Source of the DNA: Prevotella sp.
Lineage (GTDB): Bacteria > Bacteroidota > Bacteroidia > Bacteroidales > Bacteroidaceae
Assembly: GCA_022641735.1 (NCBI GenBank)
Contig: JALCDQ010000011.1
Span: 1 to 57,596 of the forward strand
DNA length: 57,596 bases
Reading direction: 5' to 3'
A program made the position numbers and the translations under genes. The stretch's first letter is position 1; the number at the start of each line of letters is the position of its first letter. The notes under the pieces were generated by a model that was not told the origin of the DNA, did no database searches, and saw only the letters and a program-made list of their open reading frames with translations. This document shows, one piece after another, positions 38,334 to 47,511 of this stretch.

Positions 38334-38412
38334 TTCCCTCTCCTTATGGAGAGGGATAGGGAGAGCCTTTCGTTCCCTCCCTTTTCGGGGAGGTTTAGGG
38401 AGAGGCTTCGAA
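38334..38412. repeat. Two tandem CT/AG-rich hairpin repeats
   Basis: Two units of about 39 nt each open TTCCCTC, fold on themselves (CCCTCTCC with GGAGAGGG around a 4-nt loop in the first, CCTCCC with GGGGAGG in the second), and contain TAGGGAGAG. They look like a small REP-type intergenic repeat. Confidence 0.6.
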
Positions 38413-38431
38413 GGAGAGGCTTTTAAAAAAA

Positions 38432-38460
38432 AGCTCTGACGATATCCCATCGGCAGAGCT
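38432..38460 (-). terminator. Rho-independent terminator of the envelope-stress operon
   Basis: A 12-bp stem with one mismatch (AGCTCTGACGAT with ATCGGCAGAGCT) is followed on the minus strand by eight T residues, 13 nt after the stop of the Spy-like gene. Confidence 0.85.
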
Positions 38461-38473
38461 CGCACCAACTACA

Positions 38474-38959
38474 TTAATTTTGGGGTCGTTTTTGACCTTT
38501 TCTCCGCTGTATTTCTTTTTTCATTTTGCCAACATCGCTTTTCTCCACCTGATAAATGCGCATGATTTGCTTGGGGGTCAATATCTTATGCAACTTGGCA
38601 TAGTATTTCTCACGGATGTCAAGCATCTTCTGACTTTGGGCAAAGTTGGCTTGTATCATCTCGTCGACCTCGGCATCGGTCTTGGTGTTCATAGCGTTGC
38701 CACCGTTGGCTGAATGCTTTGCCTTCATCTTGCGGCAATCCATTTTTTCCTTCAAATATTGAGAATAAACGGGAGCGAACTTGGCTGCCGTGGCATCATC
38801 CAACATGAGCATCTGTGCCATGCGGTCAGTGCGCTTCTCAATCATCTGCTCATCGGTGAGAGGCTTTCTCACGTTGTCACTCTGCACTTGTTGTGCGTTC
38901 ATCGTCAGGCTGCCGCCTATCAGCAGAACAGCCACCATCATGCAAAAATACTTTTTCAT
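38474..38959 (-). CDS. Periplasmic Spy/CpxP-like or DUF4890-type helical protein
   Basis: A signal peptide (ending TMNA-QQ, about residue 22) precedes about 140 residues of charged amphipathic helix. The phrases LTDEQMIEKRTDRMAQMLMLDD and LTPKQIMRIYQVEK resemble the LTxxQ repeats of Spy/CpxP-type periplasmic chaperones. The C-terminus is strongly basic (KKEIQRRKGQKRPQ). It is the third gene of an operon led by an ECF sigma and a membrane protein, so a role in envelope-stress sensing or buffering is likely by analogy with metal- and misfolding-responsive systems. No enzyme motif is present. Confidence 0.7.
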   Translation of the reverse strand: MKKYFCMMVAVLLIGGSLTMNAQQVQSDNVRKPLTDEQMIEKRTDRMAQMLMLDDATAAKFAPVYSQYLKEKMDCRKMKAKHSANGGNAMNTKTDAEVDEMIQANFAQSQKMLDIREKYYAKLHKILTPKQIMRIYQVEKSDVGKMKKEIQRRKGQKRPQN

Positions 38960-38988
38960 TGTCTTCCTATTTTTAAAATTGTCGATAT

Positions 38989-39459
38989 CTAATTCAGAAA
39001 CTCATCATTATCAGCCAATGCCGTCAGCGAACGCAAGTCGTCATCAGACAACTGTTCTATCCATTCACTATCGTCGGCAGGGCTTTCGGTCTTTTTGGCG
39101 GAAGCGGCATTCCGAGGCTTCGGCAAGGGCTGAAGGTCGGTTTTGGCAACCTGCCGGACTGGGGAGGAGGCGGCTTGCGCTGAAGAATCAGCCGGGCGCT
39201 GGGCGATAGCAGCCTTAAACTCTCTCTTAGCCAACTGAACGGGTTGCCCCTCCTCCCTCCTTGCCGGCAGGAATATCACGCCCACAGCCACAGCTGCGGC
39301 TGCCAACACGGTGAACACGGCAACCTTCATCCTACGCTTGCGGCTGCTTTGCTCGTGAGCCTCCTCCACCACTTTCCGTTGCATCTCCTCGAAGAAACCA
39401 TCGGGCACGCGGTAAGGGGTCTTCTTGCCTATTTCATTGAAATCAAATTCCTTTCTCAT
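38989..39459 (-). CDS. Single-pass membrane protein, putative anti-sigma factor
   Basis: The ATG at 39459 (MRKEFDFNEIGKKTPYRVPDGFF) is preferred to an adjacent GTG. A cytoplasmic head of about 45 residues precedes one membrane helix (VAVFTVLAAAAVAVGVIFL) and a periplasmic Ala/Pro/Ser-rich tail of about 85 residues. The stop of the sigma gene is only 4 nt upstream, and the sigma/membrane-protein pairing suggests an anti-sigma role. It has no zinc-finger (HxxxCxxC) or FecR motif, so the family is not certain. Confidence 0.65.
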   Translation of the reverse strand: MRKEFDFNEIGKKTPYRVPDGFFEEMQRKVVEEAHEQSSRKRRMKVAVFTVLAAAAVAVGVIFLPARREEGQPVQLAKREFKAAIAQRPADSSAQAASSPVRQVAKTDLQPLPKPRNAASAKKTESPADDSEWIEQLSDDDLRSLTALADNDEFLN

Positions 39460-39463
39460 CACT

Positions 39464-39997
39464 TTATTCCTCCATCATATAGTTCTTGACTTTTTCCTTA
39501 GCGTAATGATAGTCAGCCTTGAGCGCCGCCACATTCGTATCGGTGATGCGGCTGATTTCCTGATAATCGAGTTCGTCATAATAACGAAGGTTGAAGATGA
39601 CGCGCTGCTTGTCAGGCAACCGCAATATCGCCTCTTGAAACCGGATGGCCAGCTGGTCGTCGTAATCGATGTAATCCGATGCCATCAAGCTATCAGTCAG
39701 GTGGCTGTCGGAATCTGACGAAAGGAACTGGCTCTTCCGCTTGCCCAGAAAACGCAGACACTCATGAGTGGCTATCTGATAAATCCAAGTGCCGAGCCCG
39801 CTCTCCCTGCGATATTGGCCCAAGCCCCGGAACACCCTCAGAAAGGTCTCCTGCGTCACGTCCTCAGCATCCTCGTGCACCACGACCATACGCCTGATGA
39901 AGCCGTAAATCTGCCTCTGATAAGTCCCCAGCAAAAGCCGGAAGCCCTCTTCCTTGTCAGACTGGCACGTCGAGTATATCTTTTCGTCATTCGTCAT
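39464..39997 (-). CDS. RpoE-type ECF sigma factor
   Basis: It contains sigma region 2 (LLGTYQRQIYGFIRRMVV, EDAEDVTQETFLRVFRGLG, LGTWIYQIATHECLRFL) and region 4 (LPDKQRVIFNLRYYDELDYQEISRITDTNVAALKADYHYAKEKV). The 177-aa length is normal. Unlike the sigma at 15654 it is not followed by FecR or SusC but by a small membrane protein and a Spy-like periplasmic protein, which points to envelope homeostasis rather than glycan uptake. Its promoter is not obvious. Confidence 0.93.
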   Translation of the reverse strand: MTNDEKIYSTCQSDKEEGFRLLLGTYQRQIYGFIRRMVVVHEDAEDVTQETFLRVFRGLGQYRRESGLGTWIYQIATHECLRFLGKRKSQFLSSDSDSHLTDSLMASDYIDYDDQLAIRFQEAILRLPDKQRVIFNLRYYDELDYQEISRITDTNVAALKADYHYAKEKVKNYMMEE

Positions 39998-40431
39998 ATC
40001 ACTTTTCTCATTCGCTTCTGACTATTTGAACTTGAAAAGAAGCAAAGGTTAAATCGAAGAATCAAAGATTTACATTATATTAACATATAGCATTTCGGGC
40101 AACAAATATCCCGACAAACAACGCCACTTGCTTGCCGAAGATTAAGCACATCTCCCATATAGTAAAGGTTGGCAAAAGAAATGTCCTCTTTCCTTTTAAG
40201 GCTTTATCAACTTAGTTTTCCATAGAAATCCATGTTAGTTTCAGAAAAATATCCTTTCTTTGCCTCATAGAACCTAATACTCCCATTAGCGGGCATTCAG
40301 CAAGACTGAAATCCCGATTTTGAATTTAAGGATATTGAAAAGTTTGCTAATATTCCAAAAAGTAGACTTATTCCTTCGTGATATTTGCAAGAATTGCTTA
40401 ACTTTGCGAGTCTAAAAAGGAATAATTATTC
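39998..40431. other. Intergenic region between divergent genes
   Basis: These 434 bp hold no supported gene on either strand. I see the -7 box for the peptidase gene at 40399-40406 and a weak box (TA, 3 nt, TTTG) on the minus strand at 40052-40044 that may serve the sigma gene. No repeat array or strong hairpin is seen. Confidence 0.5.
40399..40406 (+). promoter_or_regulatory. -7 element of the PBP4-type gene
   Basis: TAACTTTG matches TAnnTTTG, 25 nt before the ATG. No convincing -33 box is seen. Confidence 0.5.
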
Positions 40432-41691
40432 ATGAAATCGATTAACAAACTAAATATATACATCATCCTGACCCTTGCAGGAACTCTGTTGACAGGATGC
40501 GGACACAACAACAAGCAGAAAGAGAAAGTTAAGGCTCCGGCGACTGCAAACATCAGCATCGACCAAGACTTGCACGCGCAACTGTCGGCTTTCGCCGCCA
40601 AACCGAGGATGAAAGGACAGTTTGCCCTCTACGTTTATGACCTCACGGCCGACAAGCCTGTTTATGGCTACAATGAGCATAAAAGCATTCCCGTGGCATC
40701 CTGTCTGAAACTGCTCAGCGGCGTGGCAGGACTGCATCTGATGGGCTCGCAATACACCTATGATACCTCTATCTATACGCATGGCAAAGTGGAAAACGGT
40801 ACGTTGCATGGCGATGCCGCCTTCAAAGGTGGACTCGACCCGCAACTAAGCGGACCTGCTCTCACAATGTTTGCCAAAGCCTTACGGAAAAAAGGCATCC
40901 GCAAAATGGATGGACGCATGATTATGGACTTGGTCATCACAGAACCTGTGAAGAGCGAGCAACACTGGTATCCGTGGGATTTATCCTTCTCACGCTATGG
41001 CATTCTCTATAAAGGCGCGCCCAAAATCATGAAAGAGATGAAGGCAGCCCTTCACAATCAAGGCATCAGCGTGGCCGACAGTCAGATGGTATTGGGCAAA
41101 GTGCCTAAAGGCTCGCGCTGTCAACTCCGCTTCCACCGTTCCATCGGTCTCGTCATCGACCGTATGTGGAAGCACAGTTCCAACACCCAAGCCACTTCGT
41201 TGCTTTACACCATCGGCCATCGCGTGAATCCAAAGGGAGAGCCTACCCTTACGGGCGTCACTTATCTCAAAACATTCCTTCGGGAGACTTTGGGGCAGAA
41301 AGACACGTCGCTCGTCGTTCATGATGGATGCGGACTCTGCACCTATAATCACTTGTCACCGCTCGCCTTGGTGGCAATCCTGCGTTATGGATACAACGAC
41401 AAGCCTATCTATCAGAAACTGCTCAAGCACCTCTCCTTGTCGGGCGTTGACGGCACCTTGAGAGGAGAACTGAACGATGCCAAGTTGCGCGGAAAGATTC
41501 ATGGTAAGACCGGAACGCTGTCGCATCCTTACGGCATCAGCTCCCTTGCCGGCTATTGCAAGGGCAGCAACGGTCATACGCTCGCCTTCGCCATCATGGA
41601 CAGCGAGATGTCGGTGCTCGATGCCCGGGTACTTCAGGATAAGCTGTGCCACACTTTGGTAGGAATTTCCAAGAGCAAGCCTCAACGTTAA
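40432..41691 (+). CDS. dacB: D-alanyl-D-alanine carboxypeptidase/endopeptidase, PBP4 (S13) family
   Basis: A lipoprotein signal ([10 protein letters not shown], Cys23) anchors a 419-aa serine peptidase. Active-site motifs are in order: S90-C-L-K93 (SxxK), S249-S-N251 (SxN) and K359-T-G361 (KTG). Other S13 features are [30 protein letters not shown] and [15 protein letters not shown]. It trims or cleaves peptide crosslinks of peptidoglycan in the periplasm. It is monocistronic, preceded by its own -7 box and followed by the arsenic operon promoter. Confidence 0.92.
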   Translation: MKSINKLNIYIILTLAGTLLTGCGHNNKQKEKVKAPATANISIDQDLHAQLSAFAAKPRMKGQFALYVYDLTADKPVYGYNEHKSIPVASCLKLLSGVAGLHLMGSQYTYDTSIYTHGKVENGTLHGDAAFKGGLDPQLSGPALTMFAKALRKKGIRKMDGRMIMDLVITEPVKSEQHWYPWDLSFSRYGILYKGAPKIMKEMKAALHNQGISVADSQMVLGKVPKGSRCQLRFHRSIGLVIDRMWKHSSNTQATSLLYTIGHRVNPKGEPTLTGVTYLKTFLRETLGQKDTSLVVHDGCGLCTYNHLSPLALVAILRYGYNDKPIYQKLLKHLSLSGVDGTLRGELNDAKLRGKIHGKTGTLSHPYGISSLAGYCKGSNGHTLAFAIMDSEMSVLDARVLQDKLCHTLVGISKSKPQR

Positions 41692-41755
41692 AACAAGAAT
41701 TCGAAGCCGTCAGACATCTACGAACAATAATTTTTTTCAGATTTTCATCAAAAAA

Positions 41756-41794
41756 TTTGGAAGTTTCAAATATTGTTCGTACTTTTGCGAACAA
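41756..41794 (+). promoter_or_regulatory. arsR promoter with embedded operator
   Basis: TTTG (41756-41759), 21 nt and TACTTTTG (41781-41788) form a full Bacteroidetes promoter. The -7 box is framed exactly by the palindrome arms TGTTCG (41775-41780) and CGAACA (41789-41794), an ideal position for repressor binding. Confidence 0.75.
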
Positions 41795-41806
41795 ATAACA
41801 AAGAAT

Positions 41807-42136
41807 ATGGCAGACACCAAGAAAGAATATACCCTCAATCAAGAGCAGATAGCCCGATTTGCAAAGGCATTGGGACATCCTGCACGTATTGCCATACTCG
41901 ACTTTCTGGCAAAGCGTGACACCTGTTACTTCGGCGACATCCACGAGGAGTTGCCCATTGCAAAGGCCACCGTATCGCAGCATTTGAAGGAACTGAAGGA
42001 CGCAGGACTCATTCAAGGGGAAATCGAAACACCGAAAGTGAAATATTGCATCAATCGCGAGAACTGGCTGTTGGCAAAGGAAATGTTCGGCAAATTCTTC
42101 TGTGATTGTATCCGCAAAAAAGATACATGCTGCTAA
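41807..42136 (+). CDS. arsR: ArsR-family arsenite-responsive repressor
   Basis: This is a 109-aa winged helix-turn-helix protein ([35 protein letters not shown], then a beta-wing). Cysteines occur at the helix before the recognition region (RDTCYFGDI), in YCINRE and in a C-terminal cluster ([13 protein letters not shown]), giving candidate thiolates for As(III). It heads the operon and starts 12 nt after the palindromic operator that covers its own -7 box, the usual autoregulation of this family. Confidence 0.9.
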   Translation: MADTKKEYTLNQEQIARFAKALGHPARIAILDFLAKRDTCYFGDIHEELPIAKATVSQHLKELKDAGLIQGEIETPKVKYCINRENWLLAKEMFGKFFCDCIRKKDTCC

Positions 42137-42161
42137 ACACAGCATTTTATTTTGCGGATAA

Positions 42162-42180
42162 TGTTCGTTGTTTTGCGAAT
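42162..42180 (+). promoter_or_regulatory. Second ArsR-type operator between arsR and the redox gene
   Basis: TGTTCG, 8 nt and CGAAT repeat the architecture of the operator at 41775-41794, including the inner TTTTG. It lies 25 nt before the next ATG and may control an internal promoter. Confidence 0.6.
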
Positions 42181-42205
42181 TACTAACAAATAAAATATAA
42201 GGATT

Positions 42206-42442
42206 ATGGAAATCAAAATTTTAGGAATGGGTTGCAGCAGTTGCAAGGCTCTGTATGCAACAGTGGAAAAAGTAATGAAAGAAACAGGCATCAACGCCAC
42301 CTTGGAAAAAGTGGAAGATATGCAGAAAATCATGTCTTACAACGTGATGTCGATGCCGGCATTGGTCATCGACGAGAAGGTGGTGGCTAAAGGCAGAATA
42401 TCAGAGGAAGAAGCAAGAAAGTTGCTATGTTGCAACAATTAG
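42206..42442 (+). CDS. Small thioredoxin-fold CxxC redox protein
   Basis: At 78 aa with the active site GMGCSSCKALY near the N-terminus and MSMPALVIDEKVVAKGR later, it matches the MTH895/TM0996-type small disulfide proteins. A C-terminal CC pair may bind metal. In arsenic operons such proteins are often next to a DUF318-type permease. It may shuttle electrons or arsenite-bound thiols. It overlaps the permease ATG by 16 nt. Confidence 0.85.
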   Translation: MEIKILGMGCSSCKALYATVEKVMKETGINATLEKVEDMQKIMSYNVMSMPALVIDEKVVAKGRISEEEARKLLCCNN

Positions 42443-43395
42443 CCGATTGGCTGGCTTATAGCCTGTTGGGACTTGACGCACAGTCACGTGTAGGGTCAGC
42501 CGTGGATTTTTTCTTCTATGATACGACTAAGATACTCCTGCTGCTATTCCTCATCAGTTCGATTATGGGCATCATCAATGCTTATTTCCCTGTTGACCGA
42601 TTGCGCACTTATCTGACAACGCACAAACTCTATGGACTTCAATATTTCTTCGCATCGCTCTTTGGGGCTATCACGCCTTTCTGCTCCTGCTCTTCAATTC
42701 CGCTGTTTATCGGTTTCGTCAAAGGAGGCATTCCGCTAGGCGTCACCTTTGCCTTCCTCATCACCTCACCACTTGTCAACGAAGTGGCAGTGGCTATGTT
42801 TCTCGGCACTTTCGGCCTTCGGATAACCATCGTTTATGTCATTAGCGGCATGTTGCTGGGAATGATTGGCGGTTTCGTTTTAGGCAAGATGAGATTGGAA
42901 GGTTACTTGAGTGATTGGGTGCAGCAGATACAAAAATCATCTGAGGCTGAAACTGCCAAATGGACTGCCGAAAAGGTAACTTTCTTTCGCCGACTTCCCA
43001 GTATCCTGCGCGACTCTTGGGGCATTATCAAGGGCGTAATCCTCTATGTCATCATCGGAATTGCCATCGGAGGACTTATTCATGGCTATGTACCCGAAGG
43101 CTTTTTCCAAGAATATATGTCTAAGAGCAGTTGGTTTGCCGTGCCTCTATCCGTCATCTTAGGTGTTCCAATGTATGCCAATGCAGCAGGCATCGTACCC
43201 ATCATCGAAGTCTTTGTTGCCAAAGGAGTACCTATCGGCACAGCCCTTGCGTTTATGATGGCGGTTGTGGGACTTTCCCTGCCTGAAGCCACTATGCTCA
43301 AGAAGGTGATGAAATGGAGACTCATCGGCATCTTTTTCGGAACGATATCCCTCTTCATTATCCTGTTGGGGTATCTGTATAATGTAGTATTGTAA
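42427..43395 (+). CDS. DUF318/ArsP-like membrane permease
   Basis: About eight membrane helices span 322 aa. The motif TPFCSCSSIPLFIGF places three cysteines in a helix near residues 80-85. GIPLGVTFAFLITSPLVNE and the second-half GVPIGTALAFMMAVVGLSLPE are conserved repeats of the PF03773 permease family, some members of which export organoarsenicals. Its position between the CxxC protein and Acr3 supports an arsenic role, although the exact substrate is open. The stop abuts the acr3 ATG directly. Confidence 0.85.
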   Translation: MLQQLADWLAYSLLGLDAQSRVGSAVDFFFYDTTKILLLLFLISSIMGIINAYFPVDRLRTYLTTHKLYGLQYFFASLFGAITPFCSCSSIPLFIGFVKGGIPLGVTFAFLITSPLVNEVAVAMFLGTFGLRITIVYVISGMLLGMIGGFVLGKMRLEGYLSDWVQQIQKSSEAETAKWTAEKVTFFRRLPSILRDSWGIIKGVILYVIIGIAIGGLIHGYVPEGFFQEYMSKSSWFAVPLSVILGVPMYANAAGIVPIIEVFVAKGVPIGTALAFMMAVVGLSLPEATMLKKVMKWRLIGIFFGTISLFIILLGYLYNVVL

Positions 43396-44418
43396 ATGAA
43401 GAAATTAGCTTTTTTAGACCGATATCTTACGTTGTGGATATTCCTCGCAATGTTTATCGGTGTAGGTATAGGATATCTCTATCCTGGAATTGTGGATTTC
43501 TGGGGACATTTTGAGGTTGGCTCCACGAATATGCCCTTAGCGATAGGACTGATATTGATGATGTTTCCGCCCTTGGCAAAGGTGAAATATGAAGAGTTGG
43601 GCAAAGTATTTTCCGATAAGAAAATACTTACAATCTCTCTGATTCTCAATTGGATAATAGGTCCGATACTGATGTTTGCCCTCTCGGCATTATTCTTATC
43701 TTCTCATCCTGAATATACGTATGGACTTATCATGATTGGACTGGCACGTTGCATTGCCATGGTATTGGTGTGGAACGACCTTGCAAAAGGCAGTGGGGAA
43801 TATGCAACAGGACTCGTTGCACTCAACAGCATCTTCCAAGTCCTCTTCTATTCCGTCTATGCCTATTTTTTCATTGCCATATTCCCAAAGTGGCTGGGGC
43901 TGCCTTCCACCGATGCCGTGAGCAATATCACAATGGACATGATTGCTAGAAGCGTGCTCATCTATCTTGGCATTCCATTTGCCGCTGGTTACATCATCAG
44001 AAGAATACTCCGACAGATTAAAGGCAACGACTGGTATTATGAACGTTTCGTTCCTAAAATCAGTCCGATAACGCTCATTGCCCTGCTCTTTACCATCATC
44101 GTGATGTTTTCCTATAAAGGAGAATACATTGTAAAGCTCCCATTCGACGTAATGCTTGTAGCAATCCCTTTGATACTTTATTTCGCCATCATGTTCTTCA
44201 CCTCATTTTTCCTTGCAAAACATATTGGTGTACCTTATGACAAATCCGCATCCATCGCCTTTACTGCTACAGGAAACAACTTTGAGCTTGCCATAGCCGT
44301 CTCCATAGCCGTCTTCGGCATCAGTTCCGGCGAGGCTTTTGCTGCTGTTATCGGTCCTCTGATTGAAGTTCCCGTGCTAATCTTGCTGGTAAAATATGCA
44401 TTAAAACATAAGTGGTAA
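43396..44418 (+). CDS. acr3: Acr3-family arsenite efflux transporter
   Basis: This is a ten-helix membrane protein of 340 aa. Signatures include [44 protein letters not shown] with the conserved Cys of the fourth helix, and [24 protein letters not shown] near the end. This fits Acr3 rather than ArsB. It expels As(III) using the proton gradient. It is the last gene of the operon, and no terminator is seen after it. Confidence 0.92.
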   Translation: MKKLAFLDRYLTLWIFLAMFIGVGIGYLYPGIVDFWGHFEVGSTNMPLAIGLILMMFPPLAKVKYEELGKVFSDKKILTISLILNWIIGPILMFALSALFLSSHPEYTYGLIMIGLARCIAMVLVWNDLAKGSGEYATGLVALNSIFQVLFYSVYAYFFIAIFPKWLGLPSTDAVSNITMDMIARSVLIYLGIPFAAGYIIRRILRQIKGNDWYYERFVPKISPITLIALLFTIIVMFSYKGEYIVKLPFDVMLVAIPLILYFAIMFFTSFFLAKHIGVPYDKSASIAFTATGNNFELAIAVSIAVFGISSGEAFAAVIGPLIEVPVLILLVKYALKHKW

Positions 44419-44495
44419 TATTATTGCTTTAGATTTGGATATTTCGAAAGATTATATTATCTTCGCATTATAACTCAAAAAGAAAGGGAATCTCC

Positions 44496-44633
44496 GTGAG
44501 AAAATGTATCATTATTGGCATCTTTTGCTTCATTGCAATGACAGCAATAGGACAAGGCAAACAGAAAACGACCACGCAACAACCATCGACGAATTCTACT
44601 GCCAAGAAGGAGGTGGAAAGATTCAGTATCTAG
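44496..44633 (+). CDS. Possible 45-aa secreted peptide or gene remnant
   Basis: A frame opening with GTG after AGAAAGGGAA encodes MRKCIIIGIFCFIAMTAIGQ, a convincing signal peptide, and then 25 polar residues (GKQKTTTQQPSTNSTAKK) before a stop. There is no long continuation. It may be a remnant of a longer secreted protein or a genuine small one. The rest of the 423-bp gap between acr3 and the sensor gene contains only the sensor promoter. Confidence 0.3.
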   Translation: MRKCIIIGIFCFIAMTAIGQGKQKTTTQQPSTNSTAKKEVERFSI

Positions 44634-44731
44634 TCAACGTTTGTTTCTGAAATGTCACCGACATCAGTATGTCATAGTCAATTGAGCAAAATTATTTCAA
44701 AGAGGAAAATAAGAAAAAACAGAAACTTTTG

Positions 44732-44762
44732 TTGACAAAATGAATAAAAAGTTGTATATTTG
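44732..44762 (+). promoter_or_regulatory. Promoter of the hybrid sensor gene
   Basis: TTG (44732-44734), 20 nt and TATATTTG (44755-44762) fit the Bacteroidetes consensus. The leader is about 70 nt to the ATG at 44842. Confidence 0.7.
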
Positions 44763-44841
44763 CAAAGAATAACCACGAACCTCTTTGTGTTTTTTATAAT
44801 ACCATAAGAGTAGATAAAGCCACTTGAATAAAAACATTATT

Positions 44842-47511
44842 ATGAAAAGAACTATCTTTCTGAACCTATATCGTAATATATTGATAACTTTGCTGTTACC
44901 AATCATCTTCTCAGCTTGTTCACACCATGAAAAGCATTATGTTATCGGGGTGTCTCAATGCAGTGAAGACATCTGGCGCAACAAACTCAACGACGAACTG
45001 AGCATTGCCTCTTTCTCTTATGATAACGTGGATATCCACTTTGCATCAGCGGATGACAACGACCAACGGCAAATCGAACAAATCAACAAATTTATCGACG
45101 AGGATGTAGACTTGTTGGTAGCTTCTCCTAACCAGATGCACACCATCTCTCCCGCCATCGAGCGCGCTTATAATAAAGGTATCCCCGTAATACTCTTTGA
45201 CCGCAAGACGGATTCCCACAAATACACAGCTTTTATCGGTGCAGATAATTATGAGATAGGACGCGTGATGGGTGAATATATAGGAACAGCCTTGAAAGGC
45301 AAAGGAAACGTGGTGGAAATCACGGGCTTGCAAACTTCTTCGCCAGCTATCGACAGGCATCGAGGCTTCTGTGATGCCTTGAAATCTTTCCCAAATATCA
45401 GACTTATCGACAGTATGCATGGAGACTGGACCAAAGAAAGCGGAGAAACCGCAATGGAAAAGCTACTGAAAAGCCAACAGAACATCGACTGCGTGTTCGG
45501 ACAAAATGACCGTATGGCAATGGGAGCACGTCAGGCAGCAGAGCGGCATGGTCTCAAGAATACTATCCTATACATAGGCATTGACGGGCTCCCTACTCCT
45601 GACGGAGGACTGCATAATGTGGCAATGCATGAGCTGGCAGCATCCTATATTTATCCAACACGCGGTGACTTGGTGATGCAGTTGGCTATGAATATCCTGA
45701 AAAAGAAACCGTTTAAAAAGGAAAATTACCTTAAGGCTACCATCGTGACTCCCGACAATGCGCGGGCAATGCTCATGCAAGTAGATGAAATGAACCATCA
45801 GCGCACTCGATTAATCGAGTTGCATGACAAAGTGGACCAATATCTGGCACAATATAATCACCAGCAAATCTATCTACTGTTATCGGTCATCATCTTGTTG
45901 CTGCTTGCTGGTTTCTTCATTTATGTTTATCGCACCATAGCCATGAAACGGCGTATGGCAGAAGAAACAGCAAACGCCAAGTTGCAATTCTTCACGAACG
46001 TAAGCCACGAGTTCCGCACTCCGCTAACGTTGATTGCAGACCCTGTGGAACGATTACTCGATGACGAGGATATTAATGACAACCAACGCTCGTTGTTGCA
46101 AGTGGCTAGAAAGAACGTGAACGTGATGCTCAGGCTCGTCAGCGAAATACTCGACTTCCGGAAAGTGCAGAACGGCAAAATGAAGGTAAACAACAACACC
46201 TTTGATTTGGCGGAACATCTGCGCCAATGGATAAACGGATTTATGCCAGCGGCTACTACAAAGAAAATCAGCATAGAAACAGATATTCCTCAAAGTCTGA
46301 AAATCTGCGCTGACCTTGACAAAACGGAGCGAATCTGCTATAATCTCCTGTCGAATGCCCTGAAATATACGCACGATGGTGGTCACATCAAAGTATCAGC
46401 AAACGAAAACGATGGCAAGGTTGCTCTTATCGTGGAAGACAATGGCATCGGCATACCTAAAGATAAGGTACAGCATATCTTTGACCGCTTCTATCAAGCA
46501 GAAAATAACAATGTGGGCGGTACGGGCATCGGATTGGCTTTGGTAAAAGCCTTTGCAGAATTGATGGGGGGCATCGTGAATGTGAAAAGCATCGAAGGTC
46601 AAGGCTCTCAATTTACGGTTCTGATACCTATAGGCGATATTCGGAATTTTCCAGAAGAAGAGCCCTCCGTCTCTTCAGGGCAGAAAGAAGCTTTCACCAT
46701 TGCAGGGGAAACAATGACAAAGGAAGGAGAAAACTCAGAGTTGAAGCGTATCACAAGTCCGACCAATGAGGAGGATAAACCTACGGTACTGGTAGTTGAT
46801 GACAATGACGATGTACGTGCATACATAGCCTCACTACTCTCACAGGAATATGAAGTGAAGAGCGCCACCGATGGTCAATTGGGATTGGAAAGAGCAATCA
46901 AAGAAGTGCCTGACCTAATTATCTGTGATGTGATGATGCCCGTGATGGACGGTCTTGAAATGTGTAATCGTGTGAAACATGAGATAGCCACCAGCCATAT
47001 TCCCGTAATCCTGCTCACTGCCCGAACGCAGGAAGACCAACGTGCAGAGGGCTATGACTATGGTGCCGATGCCTATATTACTAAACCTTTCAGCGGTAAG
47101 GTACTATTGTCGCGTGTAAAAAATCTGTTGGCTAATCGCCGGCTACTACATGATGTTTTCAGCAATGGCGAAACAACAGATGATAAGCCAACGGATACCG
47201 ACACCTTATTTATAAATGAGTTCCGCAAACAAGTTCAGGCTCAGATGTCAGATTCAGAATTAAATGTAGAAACACTGAGTGCAGATATGGGACTCAGCCG
47301 AGTGCAACTTTACCGCAAAGTAAAGGCCCTCACAGGTTCTTCACCCGTTGAACTCATACGAATCACAAGATTAAAACGCGCTGAGCGCCTGCTGAAATCG
47401 GGTGGCAAGACTATCTCTGAAGTCTCTTACGACGTGGGCTTCTCCTCGCCATCCTATTTCACCAAATGCTATAAAGAATATTTCGGCATTTTGCCTGGAG
47501 AAGTGAAATAA
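44842..47511 (+). CDS. Hybrid two-component system regulator with LacI-type periplasmic sugar sensor
   Basis: An upstream TTG is dismissed in favour of the ATG at 44842 (889 aa). Domains in order are: signal/anchor (about 5-25, ending FSAC); periplasmic binding protein fold (about 33-300; VIGVSQCSEDIW, VDLLVASPNQ, IPVILFDRKT, YIGIDGLPTPDGG); membrane helix 343-366; HisKA with phosphoacceptor H389 (NVSHEFRTPLTL); HATPase (NLLSNALKYT, VEDNGIGIP, GTGIGLAL); receiver with D696 (ICDVMMPVMDG); and a C-terminal AraC helix-turn-helix (LSADMGLSRVQLYRKV). The same architecture is found in B. thetaiotaomicron BT1754, whose periplasmic domain binds fructose. It sits immediately upstream of the fructan genes and should activate them. 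Confidence 0.95.
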   Translation: MKRTIFLNLYRNILITLLLPIIFSACSHHEKHYVIGVSQCSEDIWRNKLNDELSIASFSYDNVDIHFASADDNDQRQIEQINKFIDEDVDLLVASPNQMHTISPAIERAYNKGIPVILFDRKTDSHKYTAFIGADNYEIGRVMGEYIGTALKGKGNVVEITGLQTSSPAIDRHRGFCDALKSFPNIRLIDSMHGDWTKESGETAMEKLLKSQQNIDCVFGQNDRMAMGARQAAERHGLKNTILYIGIDGLPTPDGGLHNVAMHELAASYIYPTRGDLVMQLAMNILKKKPFKKENYLKATIVTPDNARAMLMQVDEMNHQRTRLIELHDKVDQYLAQYNHQQIYLLLSVIILLLLAGFFIYVYRTIAMKRRMAEETANAKLQFFTNVSHEFRTPLTLIADPVERLLDDEDINDNQRSLLQVARKNVNVMLRLVSEILDFRKVQNGKMKVNNNTFDLAEHLRQWINGFMPAATTKKISIETDIPQSLKICADLDKTERICYNLLSNALKYTHDGGHIKVSANENDGKVALIVEDNGIGIPKDKVQHIFDRFYQAENNNVGGTGIGLALVKAFAELMGGIVNVKSIEGQGSQFTVLIPIGDIRNFPEEEPSVSSGQKEAFTIAGETMTKEGENSELKRITSPTNEEDKPTVLVVDDNDDVRAYIASLLSQEYEVKSATDGQLGLERAIKEVPDLIICDVMMPVMDGLEMCNRVKHEIATSHIPVILLTARTQEDQRAEGYDYGADAYITKPFSGKVLLSRVKNLLANRRLLHDVFSNGETTDDKPTDTDTLFINEFRKQVQAQMSDSELNVETLSADMGLSRVQLYRKVKALTGSSPVELIRITRLKRAERLLKSGGKTISEVSYDVGFSSPSYFTKCYKEYFGILPGEVK

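Larger units (their letters stand above)
37562..38431. other. AT-rich non-coding island with dispersed repeats
   Basis: No gene is seen in this stretch. It contains two direct copies of an A-tract element, at 37632-37682 and 38228-38274 (phased AAAAAAT runs, then ATGCYCTATTTGGCARAAT). T-rich inverted counterparts lie near 37886-37915 and 37998-38018. A pure AT stretch spans about 37735-37850. Array E lies at 37916-38003, a GAGGACTCCGAG element at 38193-38211, and two tandem CT/AG-rich hairpin units at 38334-38412. Confidence 0.7.
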
